This document shows, piece by piece, positions 9,485-22,310 of a stretch of DNA of 28,451 bases. Source of the stretch: Pelargonium nanum (Eukaryota; Streptophyta; Magnoliopsida; Geraniales; Geraniaceae). The notes under the pieces were generated by a model, which had not been told where the DNA came from, did not search any database, and saw only the letters and a list, made by a program, of their open reading frames with translations. The stretch is taken from assembly GCA_036897485.1 (NCBI GenBank), contig JAYMTF010000904.1, positions 1-28,451 of the forward strand. The letters are read 5' to 3'. Every line of letters begins with the position of its first letter. Position 1 is the first letter of the stretch. The translations under genes and the position numbers were made by a program.

Positions 9485-12400
9485 ATGGAGAGCTCAATAC
9501 CCAAAACTTACTTCCAAGACATCAGATCGCGAGAGCTGAACGGTTTTAGAGGTGCCTATCTTCGTCTCCTCCTATTTTCTGATTCCAAATTCTCCGTTTT
9601 TTTATTCTCGTTGTTTTGACGTTTCTGTTGATTCTATGCAGTGCGAAAGCGGCCGTACTTGGATGATTTATCTCTGACTTTTACTGAAATCGGTGTTGCG
9701 CCGGTGGAGCACGACGGCGATGAAACGCCGCCGCTGGCCGTATCATACGGCAAGGTAAGCTCTCCCCATTTCTTATTTTTAAGATTATTGGTTTATTTTT
9801 CATTTTTTGTGTTATGTTGTTTGATCTGGAAACCCTAATTTTGCAGACAATCAAAGGTTGTCATATTCTTGCTGTGACCGATGAGGACGGCTATGTGTCT
9901 TTGTTTGATACTCGTCGGAAGCTTCCTTCTTCCTCATCTTTCCAACACAATGCAGGTTTGTTTGCATCCCTTGAAATGTTTTGTTGTTTTTAGGTAATTT
10001 TAGCTTTTTATTAATGAATTTATTTTCTGGAAAATTGCCAGGGAAAGCCAGGATTTGTGATTGGGTTGCTCATCAAAATGCTATTTTTGACGTAACTTGG
10101 ATCAAGGTATTTTACATGTCCAATTGTTCCACATTCCCACTACCATTCTGATGTGCTATTGTATTTGGGACTGAAGCTTTTCTTGGGTTGAGTACTGAAA
10201 CAACTGCTCAATTACCCCAAATTCAACAACTGACCTGATTTTTTTTTTTAGATTAGAATCATTAGATATGGTGATGAGTTTAGTAAACATAATTGGTTAT
10301 GTTATTTTTCTGAATGCATTTTGCAACTGGTACTGGTGCAACAATTTAAAATAAGTACAAAATGCAAAATCAATGATGGGCAGAATGAGTTGAACAATCT
10401 GCAATTAATGTCATATAGGAAATGATTAAGTACATCAGTAATGCACCATTTTATCAAATTGACAAGCAATAGTGGAGTTAGTTCAATCTAGTAAACTCTA
10501 ATTCTGGTTAGGAAATGGTGATAATTTTGGTTCAGTCATTAGGCATATTTTGAAGTCGCTCAAACATGAATTATTTGCTCTGAGGCTTTCTTTCTTCTCC
10601 TGTTTTTTTTTTCGCCTTTCATATGTTAATCATACCTATTCAATTGATATTCTTGCAGGAAGATTCACAGATTCTAACTGCTTCTGGAGATCAAACTGTA
10701 AGTAGCAGACTTTATATTCCAATCTAATTTATAAAGCTTTTGAACTTCTTAGAAATGTGTAAGATTATTGGCAATTCTCCTGATGCCTGTTTCATTGGAT
10801 ATTATAGATAAAGTTATGGGATGTAGAGGAAAGTAAGTGCATTGCAGCTTTGACAGGGCACACAGGAAGTGTGAAATCTTTATGCTCTCATCCAACTAAT
10901 GCTGGTGGGTTGTATTTTGATTGTTACCAGGTCCCTGTCTTCTTTTTCTATTGATAGAAGAAAATGAAGCTGATGAGTTCTTTATACTTTGATTTTGTTC
11001 TCAGATCTTGTTGTCTCGGGTTCAAGAGATGGGTCTTTTGTCATATGGGACTTGAGATGCAAATCAAGTTCCAGAAGTAGGCGCTTGGATTATAGCATTT
11101 GGTAAGATATAATTGCATAACAAAAAGTTTTTTCATTGTGTCTGTGTGTGTGACTCCCATTTGAGCTATGTTTGCACTCCTAAATAACCTAGCAGTACAA
11201 TTTTGAAATATATTTCCTGTTTAGTTTGTTCATAGTAAGTAACTATTCCACCCTTAATTAAATTCAGCCCAGCTGCTATGGTCAAGGGCGCTCATCTTTC
11301 AGCTCAAGCAAAGCGTGTTAGGCGTAGCAAGGTTTGTTTTGCCAACATTGTTATTGCTATTTTATCTATTTTGTTATACTATTTACTAACATCTGATTGC
11401 TTTCAGGCTGCCTCAATGAGCATCACATCAGTTCTCTATCTCAAAGATGAGGCCTCCATTGCTACTGCTGGAGCAGTAGACAGGTATGCCAGAAGCATTT
11501 GTACTTTAAAGCTATGTAGATGTCATACTGATATTGATGTCATTGTTTGATACAGTCTAACACTATTTCTTTACCCATATGTTTCAGCACTTTGAAGTTC
11601 TGGGATACCAGAAATATGAAAACTGCAGTCACTCAGACAAGCCCGCATCCTGGCTCAAGTGAAAAGGTTAGTGTGAAGTTTCTTGATACTAATTTTACTA
11701 CAATGCCATCTGGGAAAAAAGAAAAGAAAGAAAAATTGTTTCAAGATGAACCTTGATTTGTCATGCATCTGACTAACCGGTCTTGGATTAGTGCCTACGA
11801 CAATGGTTGGATATATTTACTTTTGTTCTACCAAGAACTCATTTATATAGCCAGAAGTATCTAGAGCAATAGATATAATTATGTCTAACAGTTAAATCCA
11901 ACTGTCTGAGCTCTAAGAATATTTTTGATATCCTCGTATCATTGCAGGAGAGGAGATTACATGGTGTTTGCAGCCTGTCCCAAGATTCAAGTGGGGTCTT
12001 TCTTTCAGCTTCATGCATGGACAATAGGTATCTTTTTGTAACTAGCATCTTACCCTTCAAAGACTGATTCGCTAGTAGTTAACATGTGCTCACAAATTTT
12101 AAGCCCCATGAGTTGAACAGTCTGGTAATTGATACTCTTTTTGGTGCAAAACTGAGACAAAATGCTGTCCCTAGTTCAAAACACCCATCCTTGAAATAGT
12201 ATACTTGCAAATATTGTTTTGATGCCAGTGTTAGAGAATATAAAATTTTGGATTGATGTTTTTTTTTTTTACACCAGAATATATCTGTACAATGTACTCC
12301 AGCTTGAAAAAGGTTCTATCAATTCTTTCTCCGGAGGCAGAATAGAATCATTCTATATAAAGGTGTGCCTTGGTTCTTTGTGCCCTAGAATTAAATTCTT

Positions 12401-13346
12401 CATCTTAGAGGTTGCTTTGTCTTACTCTCTGCTACAATTTGAACATTGCAGTCAGCAATTAGTCCTGATGCAGCTCACATACTCAGTGGTTCTAGTGATG
12501 GAAAGGCCTATGTATGGCAGGTAAGGGCCCTTTATGCTTTCTCATCTGTCCACTACCTCCTACTCACCCATTCCTAACTTTTGGTTTAGTATATAATATG
12601 AGTCATGTCAATCGCAGGTGAACAAGCCTCGAGAGGATCCCATCACCTTGACGAACCATGATGGAGATGTAACAGCAGTAGATTGGTAAAAAATTTAAGC
12701 CAATGGTACTTTGTTCAGGCATTGTTTGGACAATTAATCATTTTCCTAATCTTATTTTGCAGGTGCCCGTTTGAGGTTGGAAAGATAGCAACTGCTTCAG
12801 ATGATTTCACGGTAAGCAAGGGAGGCCAAATAAATAAACCATACTTGTTACAATGTGTATGATATGGTGTTATTTGTTCTAATATAAGAAGCCATTTCAA
12901 TTTGGATGCTGATTGTTGCCTTGTATTTGTATCTACATCTATTACATCTCAGTTTCTTTGATTTTTTTCAGGTTCGCATTTGGAACATTCAGAGCAATGA
13001 CTGCACAAGCACAAGATCCTCATCTTCCATTAGAAGGAGAGTCATGGCAATTCCAAGTGAGGAATGTAGAGAACTTGTAATGAACGAGGAACCACAAGAT
13101 CTCACAAAGAGTTCCAACACTTTGTCCGATAAAGCAGAGCAGCAAAAAATGTCATTTAATCCGATCTTGATGCCTAAAATCAGTACTCCTGAAGCCCACA
13201 AGATGAAGCATTCATCAAACTTTGAGTTGCAAGAAACCTTTGAGAAAACCCCTGAAGCTGCACTGAAAAGCCCATCTTCTGTATTGAACCCTCCTTGCTC
13301 TCTAAAGAAGAAAACAATTCGAGATTACTTTTTAGCAGCCTCGTAA
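9485..13346 (+). CDS. CDT2: CDT2/DTL-like WD40 substrate receptor of CUL4-DDB1 (16 exons)
   Basis: Exons: 9485-9551, 9642-9754, 9847-9955, 10042-10106, 10659-10697, 10808-10904, 11005-11101, 11268-11331, 11407-11483, 11588-11666, 11948-12027, 12278-12362, 12452-12520, 12618-12685, 12763-12811, 12972-13346. All introns are GT-AG and frames join to 510 residues. About seven WD40 repeats cover residues 66-392 ([44 protein letters not shown]). Two carry the DDB1-binding WDxR signature: IWDLR (W178-R181) and FWDTR (W248-R251). A basic patch, QAKRVRRSK, lies between repeats 3 and 4. The tail has TP/SP sites and ends [16 protein letters not shown]2 is known to direct CRL4 ligase to destroy CDT1 and other PCNA-bound proteins in S phase and after DNA damage. 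Its gene is often an E2F target, fitting the E2F-like sites upstream. Other DWD proteins are possible, but the N-terminal and tail features favour CDT2. Confidence 0.9.
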
Positions 13347-14229
13347 AACGAGTTTATTCATTCCCTGGGTCGGTTCTACTCGTGTTCAGAAGTACATTCT
13401 GTATAGGATGTTGATCTGCTGAGATTTCTCTGTGAAGCAGGTGCGCTGGCGATTCTTTATGGCAAGTCACTCCCCAATCGTTGATCCTTCGGCTGAACGG
13501 TCTTAGTCTGAGATCTTGCAGGGGATCGAAATGTAAAGAACATACTGGGGATACTTAATGGCTTTACTGCACTTTCAAAACATACTTTCCTCCATTTGAA
13601 ACCTCTTTAGTATATGAGGATAAATGACAAACTGAAAGATGCCAAAGTGCTTGATCAGTTGATTGTACATTTTAAGATGTGTCTTAGTTTTTGAATTACA
13701 GTTCTTTCATGTGTGGGAGATGTTTAAGACTGCCCATTTGAGTCATTTCATGTGAACACGACACGGGTTTAAACAGATATATTACTTTAACATGGGTAGT
13801 TCAATTGAGAATTTCGGTGGCATGAAATAAAATGGTTCTAGGTACGTCAAGAAAAATGTACTCAGCCATAAATACATGTTAAAACACTGATACTTTTATT
13901 TGTACTAATAATTAAGACAGTATGTTACACTTAGTTTAACTACATTAAATACTAAATTCTTCGCCGGACTGAGGCTATACCACAATGACCATACTCTACA
14001 ACCTTGAGGTATGGTGAGACTGAGACTCCCAGCTGAGAAACAATTGATGCCCAAAAAGAGTGCTTTCAATTCCTCGAAATAGAACTATACAGTCTCGAGT
14101 TCGAGTGAGTCAGCCTCAATGTTCTCTAGCTGGACAGGGAAAATGAAAGTAAGTTATAAGGGAAGTGCTAGGAAAGAGAAAACAAGTTCAATATAAGTGC
14201 TGGATTTGCAGGAGTTGATTCTCACCTCT
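13347..14229. other. Convergent 3' regions of CDT2 and MKK3
   Basis: These 883 bp hold the 3' UTRs of two genes facing each other. A canonical AATAAA on the plus strand lies at 13826-13831 and one on the minus strand (TTTATT) at 13895-13900. Transcripts could therefore end close together or overlap slightly. No coding sequence is seen. Confidence 0.5.
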
Positions 14230-17200
14230 CTAATGAATAACATGAAGCTCTTGTTTTGCTATGAAGTAATGCCCAATGAGATTGCCTGGTTCGATAATGA
14301 ACTGTTCCTGGAATTTTCCCATTCGTTTACTTGAAATATCAATGGAAAGATCTCTAAAATTTGGCAAGCCTTCCACCTGTACGCCGTCTCCACAGATAAG
14401 GAACTGATTACCAACAATAAAGGATCCTGATACACGAATTGCAACTCCATCTTGTCCATGAGCACGGCACTGAAGTTTTTCCACTACATGCACAAGTTTT
14501 TCTGCAGGCCAGTCACCAGATAATGTAGTCCGAATGTTTGCCAAGGTTGCAAAGATATCATTTGGACCGGTGAATTGGTTCCCCGAAAAGCTAAAAGAAG
14601 GAACAAGTTGGCTTAGTAAAAAAGTAAAAGAATACATTATGTGCAAATAAAACAAACTGTTGTCTTAGAACTTTAAATAATCAATCATTCACCAAAACCA
14701 TATTTCCTATCTCTAATTGAAGCCCTTCTTCCTATCTCTAATTGAAGCCCTTCTTACAAGCTAAACCAAAACTTTGGTGCCATTAATACAATAAAATTGG
14801 ATATATACTGTATAGATCATTACCTGAAAACTGAACCTTCTTTGTATAAGGTCTTCGTATGATGCCAAAGTTCATCTGGCCCATCAAAAAGCAAGTAATA
14901 GTGTATCGTCAACATCTGGCCAAGTAAGCATGAGTTAGTATCATTAAGTAAACTTGAAAAAAGATACCAGCAAAAGATGTTCACATGACCATAGCCAAAG
15001 TTGAACAATTACAACCTCTCATCCAACAATAGTTTTACAACCTCCCCATGCTGGCACAGCTTTGCCAGTAAGACAACAGACCTTTGGATCCAAAGCAATT
15101 TGAATTCAAAGGATCCTTTTCCAGGCAAATCATTTCCCCTTATATAAATAACCAAATTCAGTGGCAATATATAATTTTTTACTTAAACACTCGACAAAAA
15201 TGACATGTAGGAAGTTCAATTTATATGGAAAGAGAGAGAGAGAGAGAGAGAAAACTGGACCACTACATAGATGGTGGAGAAAAATATGAAAATGTGTCAA
15301 AAAAAAATTCACTCTGTAATGGACCATTACAACCTATCATCTATACATTCAGCACAACTCAACAAACAAACTTCAAGCAAGCCGGGGACTTCAAAGATGA
15401 TTGAAGACATGCTTTGTTGTGCAACAAATTGTTTAGATATGTTGGTTTATCTTCCACATGAAAAGGTCTTCATTGGATGTGTCTACCAACTACCAAGTTC
15501 CAGGCTTGCTGGATCGTAGACCAACTCAATTTAAATAGAGCTTTTTGACCTCTTCAAACATCCAAATGTTAACGCACATTAATGACTCGCTTGAAAACTT
15601 TTTATGTACTCACATCTGCCAAATCCTTCATTCTTTGTGTCGGATCAAAAACACTCCGGACAAATGCTGCTAAGTCCACTTGGGCATGCTCGTACTTGGT
15701 AATAAATGGGTGCAAAAGAAGCTGCAGTTCGAGAAATCCAACACAGAATGTCAGGTTCAATTTGCACTTAATTATCCTATAGTCTAAGTCAAGATTCAGA
15801 AAAGTGTATGATAGACATGAGAAAATAACATGGTGCAATACAAAGTTAATAAGGTTTTTTTTATGAACTCTCCCACATACAAAGTAGTACAAGTTTGTTC
15901 CTTCTCCGCCACATATTCAATATAATGACCCAATAGGCAAGAATGAAAAAAAGATGTGATAAAGCGTTCACAGTCCAGAAAGCCAACTATAACTAGTTGA
16001 TTCGAAATAGACAAGTATACATGCTTCAGGTATGCAGAGTAATCTAGAACATTCTGAAAAAAGCCAGAGTTACTTACAAGGCTACAGCTGCTGTATTGTG
16101 GAGCTGAATTTGAGATCTAGCTAGGTTCATATTAGCCTCCTGGTTAGATACATATCTATACTGATCTAATGCATGGTAATCTTCTCCTTTTTGTAAATGA
16201 CCAGTTAGCATGGTCAAACAGCTATGTGCAGCTTAGCATTTTTACATAATATCTCACAGAAAAGAAAGAAACCCTAAGTCTACGACGATAATAAATTAAT
16301 AATTGTTGGTATGGGCTACTAGTATAAACAAGTCAGCATGCAAACACACAATTTGCCAGCTTTGGGTGGTATGAAGATGTCACCATAATCGGCAAAACAA
16401 GCTAATATCTAAATGTTTTATAATCACGATTCTTTGGGAAGGAAACTACTCAATTAGACGTTTATACCCTATATAAAGTTTAATAAGAAGTAAAAATACT
16501 GTGGGTAGTCTAAATGCACCACCAAAATCTACTCTTTTAATGTTTGTAGTTAGGGTTTGCCATTTACTCACCTGCTCAGCAGTTGGCCTAGCATCTGCAT
16601 CCTTCTGCAGACAAACATCAACAAATGAGGAGAACTCCGGTGAAAAACTATTTCTTGATGGCGATGGTGATGGGTCATCTAAGATCTGCCATGAAGAACC
16701 ATTAGTTTTGGTAGCAAAACAGAAAACATGACATGCCAGTCATTGTACTATTGAAATTAGTAGGAAGCAAATCTAAAACATATGAAATAGAGTATAGCAA
16801 AAACATCTTCATGTCACCTGCAACATCAGATTTACAGGTCCTTCATTAGCTGTATAAGGGAACTCTCCAGTACCACATTCCAAGAGTGCAAGACCAAGGC
16901 TCCAAATATCAGCTGGATAGGAATAATTTTCATTTCGAATTCGCTCAGGTGACATATAAGTTACAGTTCCAACAAAGGTAGCGCACTGGAAAGTTACATT
17001 CACATACAAGTTAGCGGTAACTCTATAACATTCACATCAGTGTTTAAGGATAACTACGAAGGAATTATCACCAATTCAAGATGAGTTGCATTAAATGGAG
17101 ATTGAGGAAACGAGAGAAGAAAAACAAAAGTTGTATATATCACTCACCATAGCCATTGAATTCTCTAGGCCAGCACTTATACCAAAATCTGTTATTTTTG

Positions 17201-19007
17201 GCTCTCCTTTTAGATTTACAAGCAAATTTGCAGGCTTGATGTCTCTGTGAACTAAATGTCTAACTCCATGCAAGTAGCTTAGTCCCTAGAAGAATAAAAG
17301 AAAGAAGAAATATGATCATGGGCTAAAAAGAATGCAGGAATCAAGGTTCTGGAATGAGTAAATCCTAGCTGAAAAAGCACAAATATCCCTACTCGCAGGA
17401 GCTTCTGAAACATAAATGAAAGAACTGGTTCCGGAATTCTTTTTTGTATTCGCAAGACATCTGCCAGTGATCCTCCATCCATGTACTCCAAAGCTATGCT
17501 TATCTGCCCAGAGTCTGGAGTGTAAAATGCTCCATGGAATTCCACAAGACCCTCATAACATGGTGCCTCACACAGTGTCCGTATCTCGGTAAGAAGCTGT
17601 TGCCTTTTCTCCTAATAAGCAAATATAAGAAAAGTAAGCCAATAGCCTTTTACATACAGCTTCTAAGATGGAACTTGCATCTTCAAACTGTCTTGCTATA
17701 GCTACGGGCCTACAGTCTATAGGTATATATCATGAACATGCATGCAAAACGCAGAACTTGGTTATTTTCAAGCTTGAGATTTCTTATTTATTTGTATTAT
17801 TTCACGTTGTAGAACAATCAAAAGCATAGGCTTTTAGATTTTAAACATAAGGTAGAAAGCAAGAATACCTCCAATGATAATCAATCCCTACAACGTTGTC
17901 TCTCCATACTTAATGAAACAGGCAGGACATAAACACTCGCAAATGCTAATCCTTAGGTATACAAACAAGACATACTCGAAAGGGAGATGAGTTTATTTTT
18001 GTGTAAGCAAATATTCACTTTAGTCGCATCGAATATCCTTTTTAACTACTACAAAAAGGATAGGTTTTTTTATATAAAAGCCTCTTACTTTACGGGAAAT
18101 GGATCTGTACCATGATGGGCAATTTTATACCAATTTTATAAGTAAGGTATTTTAAGCGGCAATTTCAAATTCAATGGACAAACTGAATATATTTTATAAT
18201 TATTACAAACAAACAAGTTATATTATATCTTTTAAACACCAGATGTACATGTTACACCATGAAACATTTTTCTCAAGCTTGCTGCCAAACATATGGAGTT
18301 AAAATACTTGTGAAGCAGTAGGTTAATGAGCTCAGCTAAAGTATGGTGCAACTTCTAATTACACTGGCAAAAAGTAGAAGATATTGCAAAATGCAGACCT
18401 TCTCAAAGATATTAATCTTCTTCAAGGCGATGATTCTATGAGTGGGTATATGGATAGCTCTTTGAACAACACTACTTGCACCACTGCCTATGGCTCCGAA
18501 AATCCTCATCTCATGAGAGGCACATTGAAATGTCTTCTCACTATGGTCTGTTTCATCTACAGGCGATGTTGTGCATTTTTGCAACCCAAGCTCATTAATG
18601 TTATACACTCCATATGACCTGCTCAGTAAGTTCACTGTTCCACCATCTGACAACTGCACTCAATAAAAAGAAGCAATTTCTCTATTAGGAATACATTTAG
18701 AATCATATACCTACCATCTCTTGTATGCTCAATTTGGAAAGTAATATGAAATTGAATTCAATTGCAACTGATTTATTTATATTACAATTCATTGAGTGGT
18801 TACCATAACAAACCATAAAATTCATTCAATTGCAACTAAATTTCAATTTCACTCAAAATTAACAGTATATTATTGTAAATTGATTCCAAAATGGATAAAT
18901 CTTACCATATACGAATCAGATGGGTCCAAACTTGATTCACCAGAGAAACCCTTCTGGGCATCAAACAAAGGCACAAGTTTCTTCTTTAACTCCTCCAAAC
19001 CAGCCAT
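14230..19007 (-). CDS. MKK3: MAP kinase kinase, MKK3 type with NTF2-like domain (9 exons)
   Basis: Exons, 5' to 3': 19007-18906, 18653-18399, 17611-17393, 17285-17148, 16985-16818, 16685-16572, 15721-15614, 14915-14824, 14590-14230. All are GT-AG in frame, giving 518 residues (Arabidopsis MKK3 is 520). A basic N-terminal docking-like motif ([13 protein letters not shown]) precedes the kinase domain at about 80-345: glycine loop GSGASSVV near 90-97, ATP lysine K112 in [14 protein letters not shown] with catalytic D207, DFG 225-227, and activation-loop phosphosites S235 and T241 in SMAMCAT, the plant S/T-x5-S/T spacing. From about 369 ([12 protein letters not shown]) to the end is an NTF2-like domain ([19 protein letters not shown]), a hallmark of group B plant MAPKKs. 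MKK3 activates group C MAPKs (MPK1/2/7/14) in ABA, jasmonate and stress signalling, and controls seed dormancy in cereals. All key residues are present. Confidence 0.96.
14706..14755. repeat. Perfect 25-bp tandem duplication in MKK3 intron 8
   Basis: Two exact adjacent copies of a 25-bp unit (14706-14730 and 14731-14755), each starting cctatctctaattgaagccc. They lie in the last MKK3 intron (14591-14823), well away from the exon edges. An exact copy suggests a recent event, useful as a length marker. Confidence 0.95.
15231..15250. repeat. (AG)10 microsatellite in MKK3 intron 7
   Basis: Ten uninterrupted AG dinucleotides lie within the 698-bp intron between exons 7 and 8 of the MKK3 gene. Confidence 0.95.
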
Positions 19008-19660
19008 GATAACTTACTACAACGTTAACAAAAACATCTACACATTTTCAGCAGCTCAATCCCTGTAAAACAAACAAAACCCCCATCATTACTCTTTGCA
19101 ACAGAGATCAACAAGATAATCTTAAACTCCAAATTGAGAACCAGAAAATGAAGCTCCAAAATTAGCTCAAATTCCATAAATTTATATGATCAAGGAATTG
19201 GCATCACTCAAGTGATACAGCAGAAAACGCAATTCAATCACATTGGGGCAAATTCAAGGGAAAAAAAAGCTAATTATCAACATGATTATGAATAAATTCT
19301 TCAAACCTAAAATAAAAACGTGGATCGAACAGAAAAGAAATCGAATTGTCGGCAGAAAATTGAAAAACCCTAACCTGGATCAAAGGACCGTACTGATCAG
19401 AGGTTTGAATTTTTTTTTCTGAAAATAGTTAAAATTTGTAAAATTTACAAGAAAGTTAAGAGGATAAAAAGCGATCTAAAAAAAGAGGGAATGGGTTAGA
19501 GTAAATTGAAATCAGCACATACAAGTCTAAACTTTAAATCTCGAAGTGCGGTTTACGCAAATAGTTCTAACTATTTAGGTAATTAATTTAATATCCTCAA
19601 AAAAATCCAACCAGGTTAGGCCCAAAACTCGCAGACCTCCAACTCGAGCCCGGCCCATAG
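19008..19660 (-). promoter_or_regulatory. MKK3 5'UTR with predicted intron, and proximal promoter
   Basis: Upstream of the ATG at 19007, the minus strand shows a good 3' splice site (TTTTACAG|GG, AG at 19064-19063) and a donor (CCAG|GTTAGGG, GT at 19374-19373). This predicts a 5'UTR intron of about 312 bp (19063-19374), with a leader exon beginning upstream of 19375. The sequence AAACCCTAA (19364-19372, plus strand) overlaps the intron's 5' end and is a telo-box-like motif. Two site II-type cores lie further out near 19619 (aggccca) and 19651 (cggccca). The splice signals are seen; actual use is inferred. Confidence 0.6.
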
Positions 19661-20170
19661 TACTTTTTGTTTCTCTACTTCTCTCAGCAGTTTAGTGCTC
19701 GTAATAACGAAATAAATACTCAGTCCATACGAAATACATATCGGTGTGTTATACATGACGAGGTAGCATTAGGAGTTGTCCGAGTCTCCAGCTCCTTCAC
19801 TTAAGCTTTAGAATGAAAACATTTTCAAAACAATTCCTTCACATGTGTACAAAAAGACAAAGACAATCTAGTGTGCTCATTTGGCCGAGTCAAAAGAGAG
19901 TCGTCAAAGTGTTTTTATTTTTGAAAAAAATAAAATAAAATTATTAGTATTGTATATATATACTTGTATCTTCATATATGTATCAAACTCTAAAAATACT
20001 AACTAAGTTATTATATGATCAATAACATTGATAATTCATTTATAACTAATTTCTTAAAATAAAATATAAAACACTTATTTTGAGAAAAAATGTAATATAT
20101 ATATATAACATGCAATTTTGAAATGAAGAGAGTAATTGTATTGAGAAAATGATCTCAGCTAAACTTTGAG

Positions 20171-20211
20171 TGACTGAGACTCAGTCATGACAATGAGGTG
20201 ATGTCACCTCA
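20171..20211. repeat. Two adjacent short palindromes
   Basis: TGACTGA-gac-TCAGTCA (20171-20187) has perfect 7-bp arms. TGAGGTGA-tg-TCACCTCA (20194-20211) has perfect 8-bp arms. Only 6 bp separate them. They could be protein-binding dyads or remains of a transposon end. Confidence 0.8.
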
Positions 20212-21810
20212 TAAATTAACATTCATGTTTCAATAAATTTGTGGGCGCGGCGAAACGTCTACTCGATTTTATTTTTTATTTTTTGTCTTGGATGAGACTA
20301 CTTGCTCTCATTTGTTTTATATATATTTTCGTACAATACAAAGTATAGATAGTGTATACTAGCTCTCCACCAGATTACCCAAAACTATCATGACACATCA
20401 TACAATATAGCCAAGGCCCAAGTGATAATACTTAAAAAAAAATGTGTGATCAATAATAGGAGATTGTGGGTTTCACTATTAAAAACGAAAAAATATTTAA
20501 AAGAGTAGTGTGTGCACTATGCATGGATTTTATAATATATACACATGTATGCACATTTATTTGTAGATTCATGTACCTTAAGGAGAGAGAGAGTGTGTGC
20601 TATATAAATGTATATACACCAATTATCAATGATGAAGATCAGTTCATGGGTAGTACTTTTAGTCTTTAATAGAGAAAATAATTGTGCCGACTAATGTTTT
20701 CATATACAAATGCTTGTGCAATCTATAAGCGTTTATTGAAGATTCTTCATATGTGTTATATTTTTATTTTTATTATATATAAATATAAAGTGTGAAGATT
20801 AAAAAAAGTGGAGGTTTCTTTATAAAAAAAATGGAGGTTATTTGAATAATATAGTTTTGGAGGAGGTAACCATTTTACCTAACTCATTATTTTAGCCAGA
20901 CCCCACCTCTAAATCAAATTAAAATCTATATTTATATTATTATATACAAAAATAACATATGATTTGCAATGATTGATGCATTTGTCCTATTGCCTCATTT
21001 TCTTATATAATCTAAATTATTGACTCTCACAAATAGCATTTTTGGAAAAATGCCTAGTGATACAATCAATCATCTTGGAAGGAAGCAAACTTGGGGGAAC
21101 TTGTAAGATATGGATTTCATTAATAATTATTTGGCCAAACCAAGCTCAACTTATATTTTATTTTGTTATTTTGCATTATTGTATGAGTAGAAATTAGACA
21201 ACAAATAAATCTAATGTCTTGCTTATTGCTTTCTTAATTAGTGTATACTTTATTTACAATTTTAGTACATCAAATGTCTGGTAAATCGATATTCAAACTT
21301 CGCAGTCTCGTATATGTATATTTAAATATTTTTTTTTCATTTTTCATATAAGAAAAGGAGAATAAAGAAAAGTGTGGTTTGAGAGTTACTTTATAATACG
21401 CATGCTTGAAGGAATATGCCAATGATAATATTGAATATAATATTGTTCCAAATATGGTATAAGAACTTGTTTAATCATGTTAATGAACTGATTAGGATTT
21501 GGTATGTCGACTTGGAAGGTATTGCACTAATGGACACTATACTAATATAAGTTCATATGTTTGCATTTTAATTGTTAATATTTGTTGACACTTTACCGTC
21601 AAAGTTCAATGATTTAGTATCAATTGTTTGGAACACAAAAATCTGAGAGAGTATGGGTGTACATGGGTCGAGTCTTTGACTAACTATTTGAGCTCGACTT
21701 GACAAAATATATGTTCAATTCAATCTCTCTATTCTTTTCAACCACTTATTTAAAATTAATGTTATCGCTTTGAGTGTTTGAATATTAATTATTGTGTACA
21801 TGCATGTATA

Positions 21811-22050
21811 GGCGGAGCGAGGGAAGGCTGTAGTAGCCAACACCCCACCCTAGCTCCTTTAAACCCCGGCCCATTACATGTATATATTGTGAATCATCGT
21901 GAAAAACTACCACATAGTTACGCTAAACTAATATTGATAGACTACCCACAATTTGTTTAAACTAATATTGCATGGTCATTGACCTTCAACTTTTATGATA
22001 TTGTCTAAAAGTTTATGTTCATATTTCCTTTGAAGTCTGGCTACGCCACC
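21811..22050. mobile_element. Possible degenerate MITE-like DNA element
   Basis: A left phrase, GGCGGAGCGAGG near 21811, and a right phrase, CTGGCTACGCCACC near 22036, are approximate inverted repeats about 240 bp apart. Ends of the GGCGGAGCCAGG type are seen at many plant miniature transposons. The match is imperfect, no target duplication was identified, and there is no coding capacity. The call rests on family resemblance and may be wrong. Confidence 0.3.
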
Positions 22051-22194
22051 GCATCGCATGCATGAATATAACAAGTTGCGTATTGTCGTCATGTCACATA
22101 TTACTGTCAGCCTCAGGGTTGTGTATACTTTGAGATAAGAAAAGTTGTAAGAGCTAGAGATCAAAAATCAGCTGAGAATTTGGTATACGCTCAT

Positions 22195-22310
22195 CGTCTG
22201 TGGTTCATATAGTTCAGACCAAAGCCTCTTTTTCGTCTGAAAATTATGTGGTTCATATAGTACTTCAGACCTAAGTCTTTTTTTGGTCTGAAACTTCACA
22301 GACAAATAAT
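22195..22310. repeat. Two-unit tandem repeat with inverted ends
   Basis: Two related units of about 50 bp each begin tgtggttcatatagt and contain ttcagacc followed by a T-rich stretch and gtctgaaa. The left edge, gtctgtgg, is inverted at the right edge as cacagac, and ttcagaccaaa is inverted as tttggtctgaa. The block can therefore fold back on itself. It probably comes from a small non-coding DNA transposon, but no family can be named. Confidence 0.5.

Noticed and set aside
15604-15621. Possible read-through of MKK3 exon 7 into its intron as an alternative C terminus
   Set aside because: A good GT donor and exact continuation of the family sequence (LAD then MLTIHYY) at exon 8 favour normal splicing; the read-through frame ends after two or three residues.
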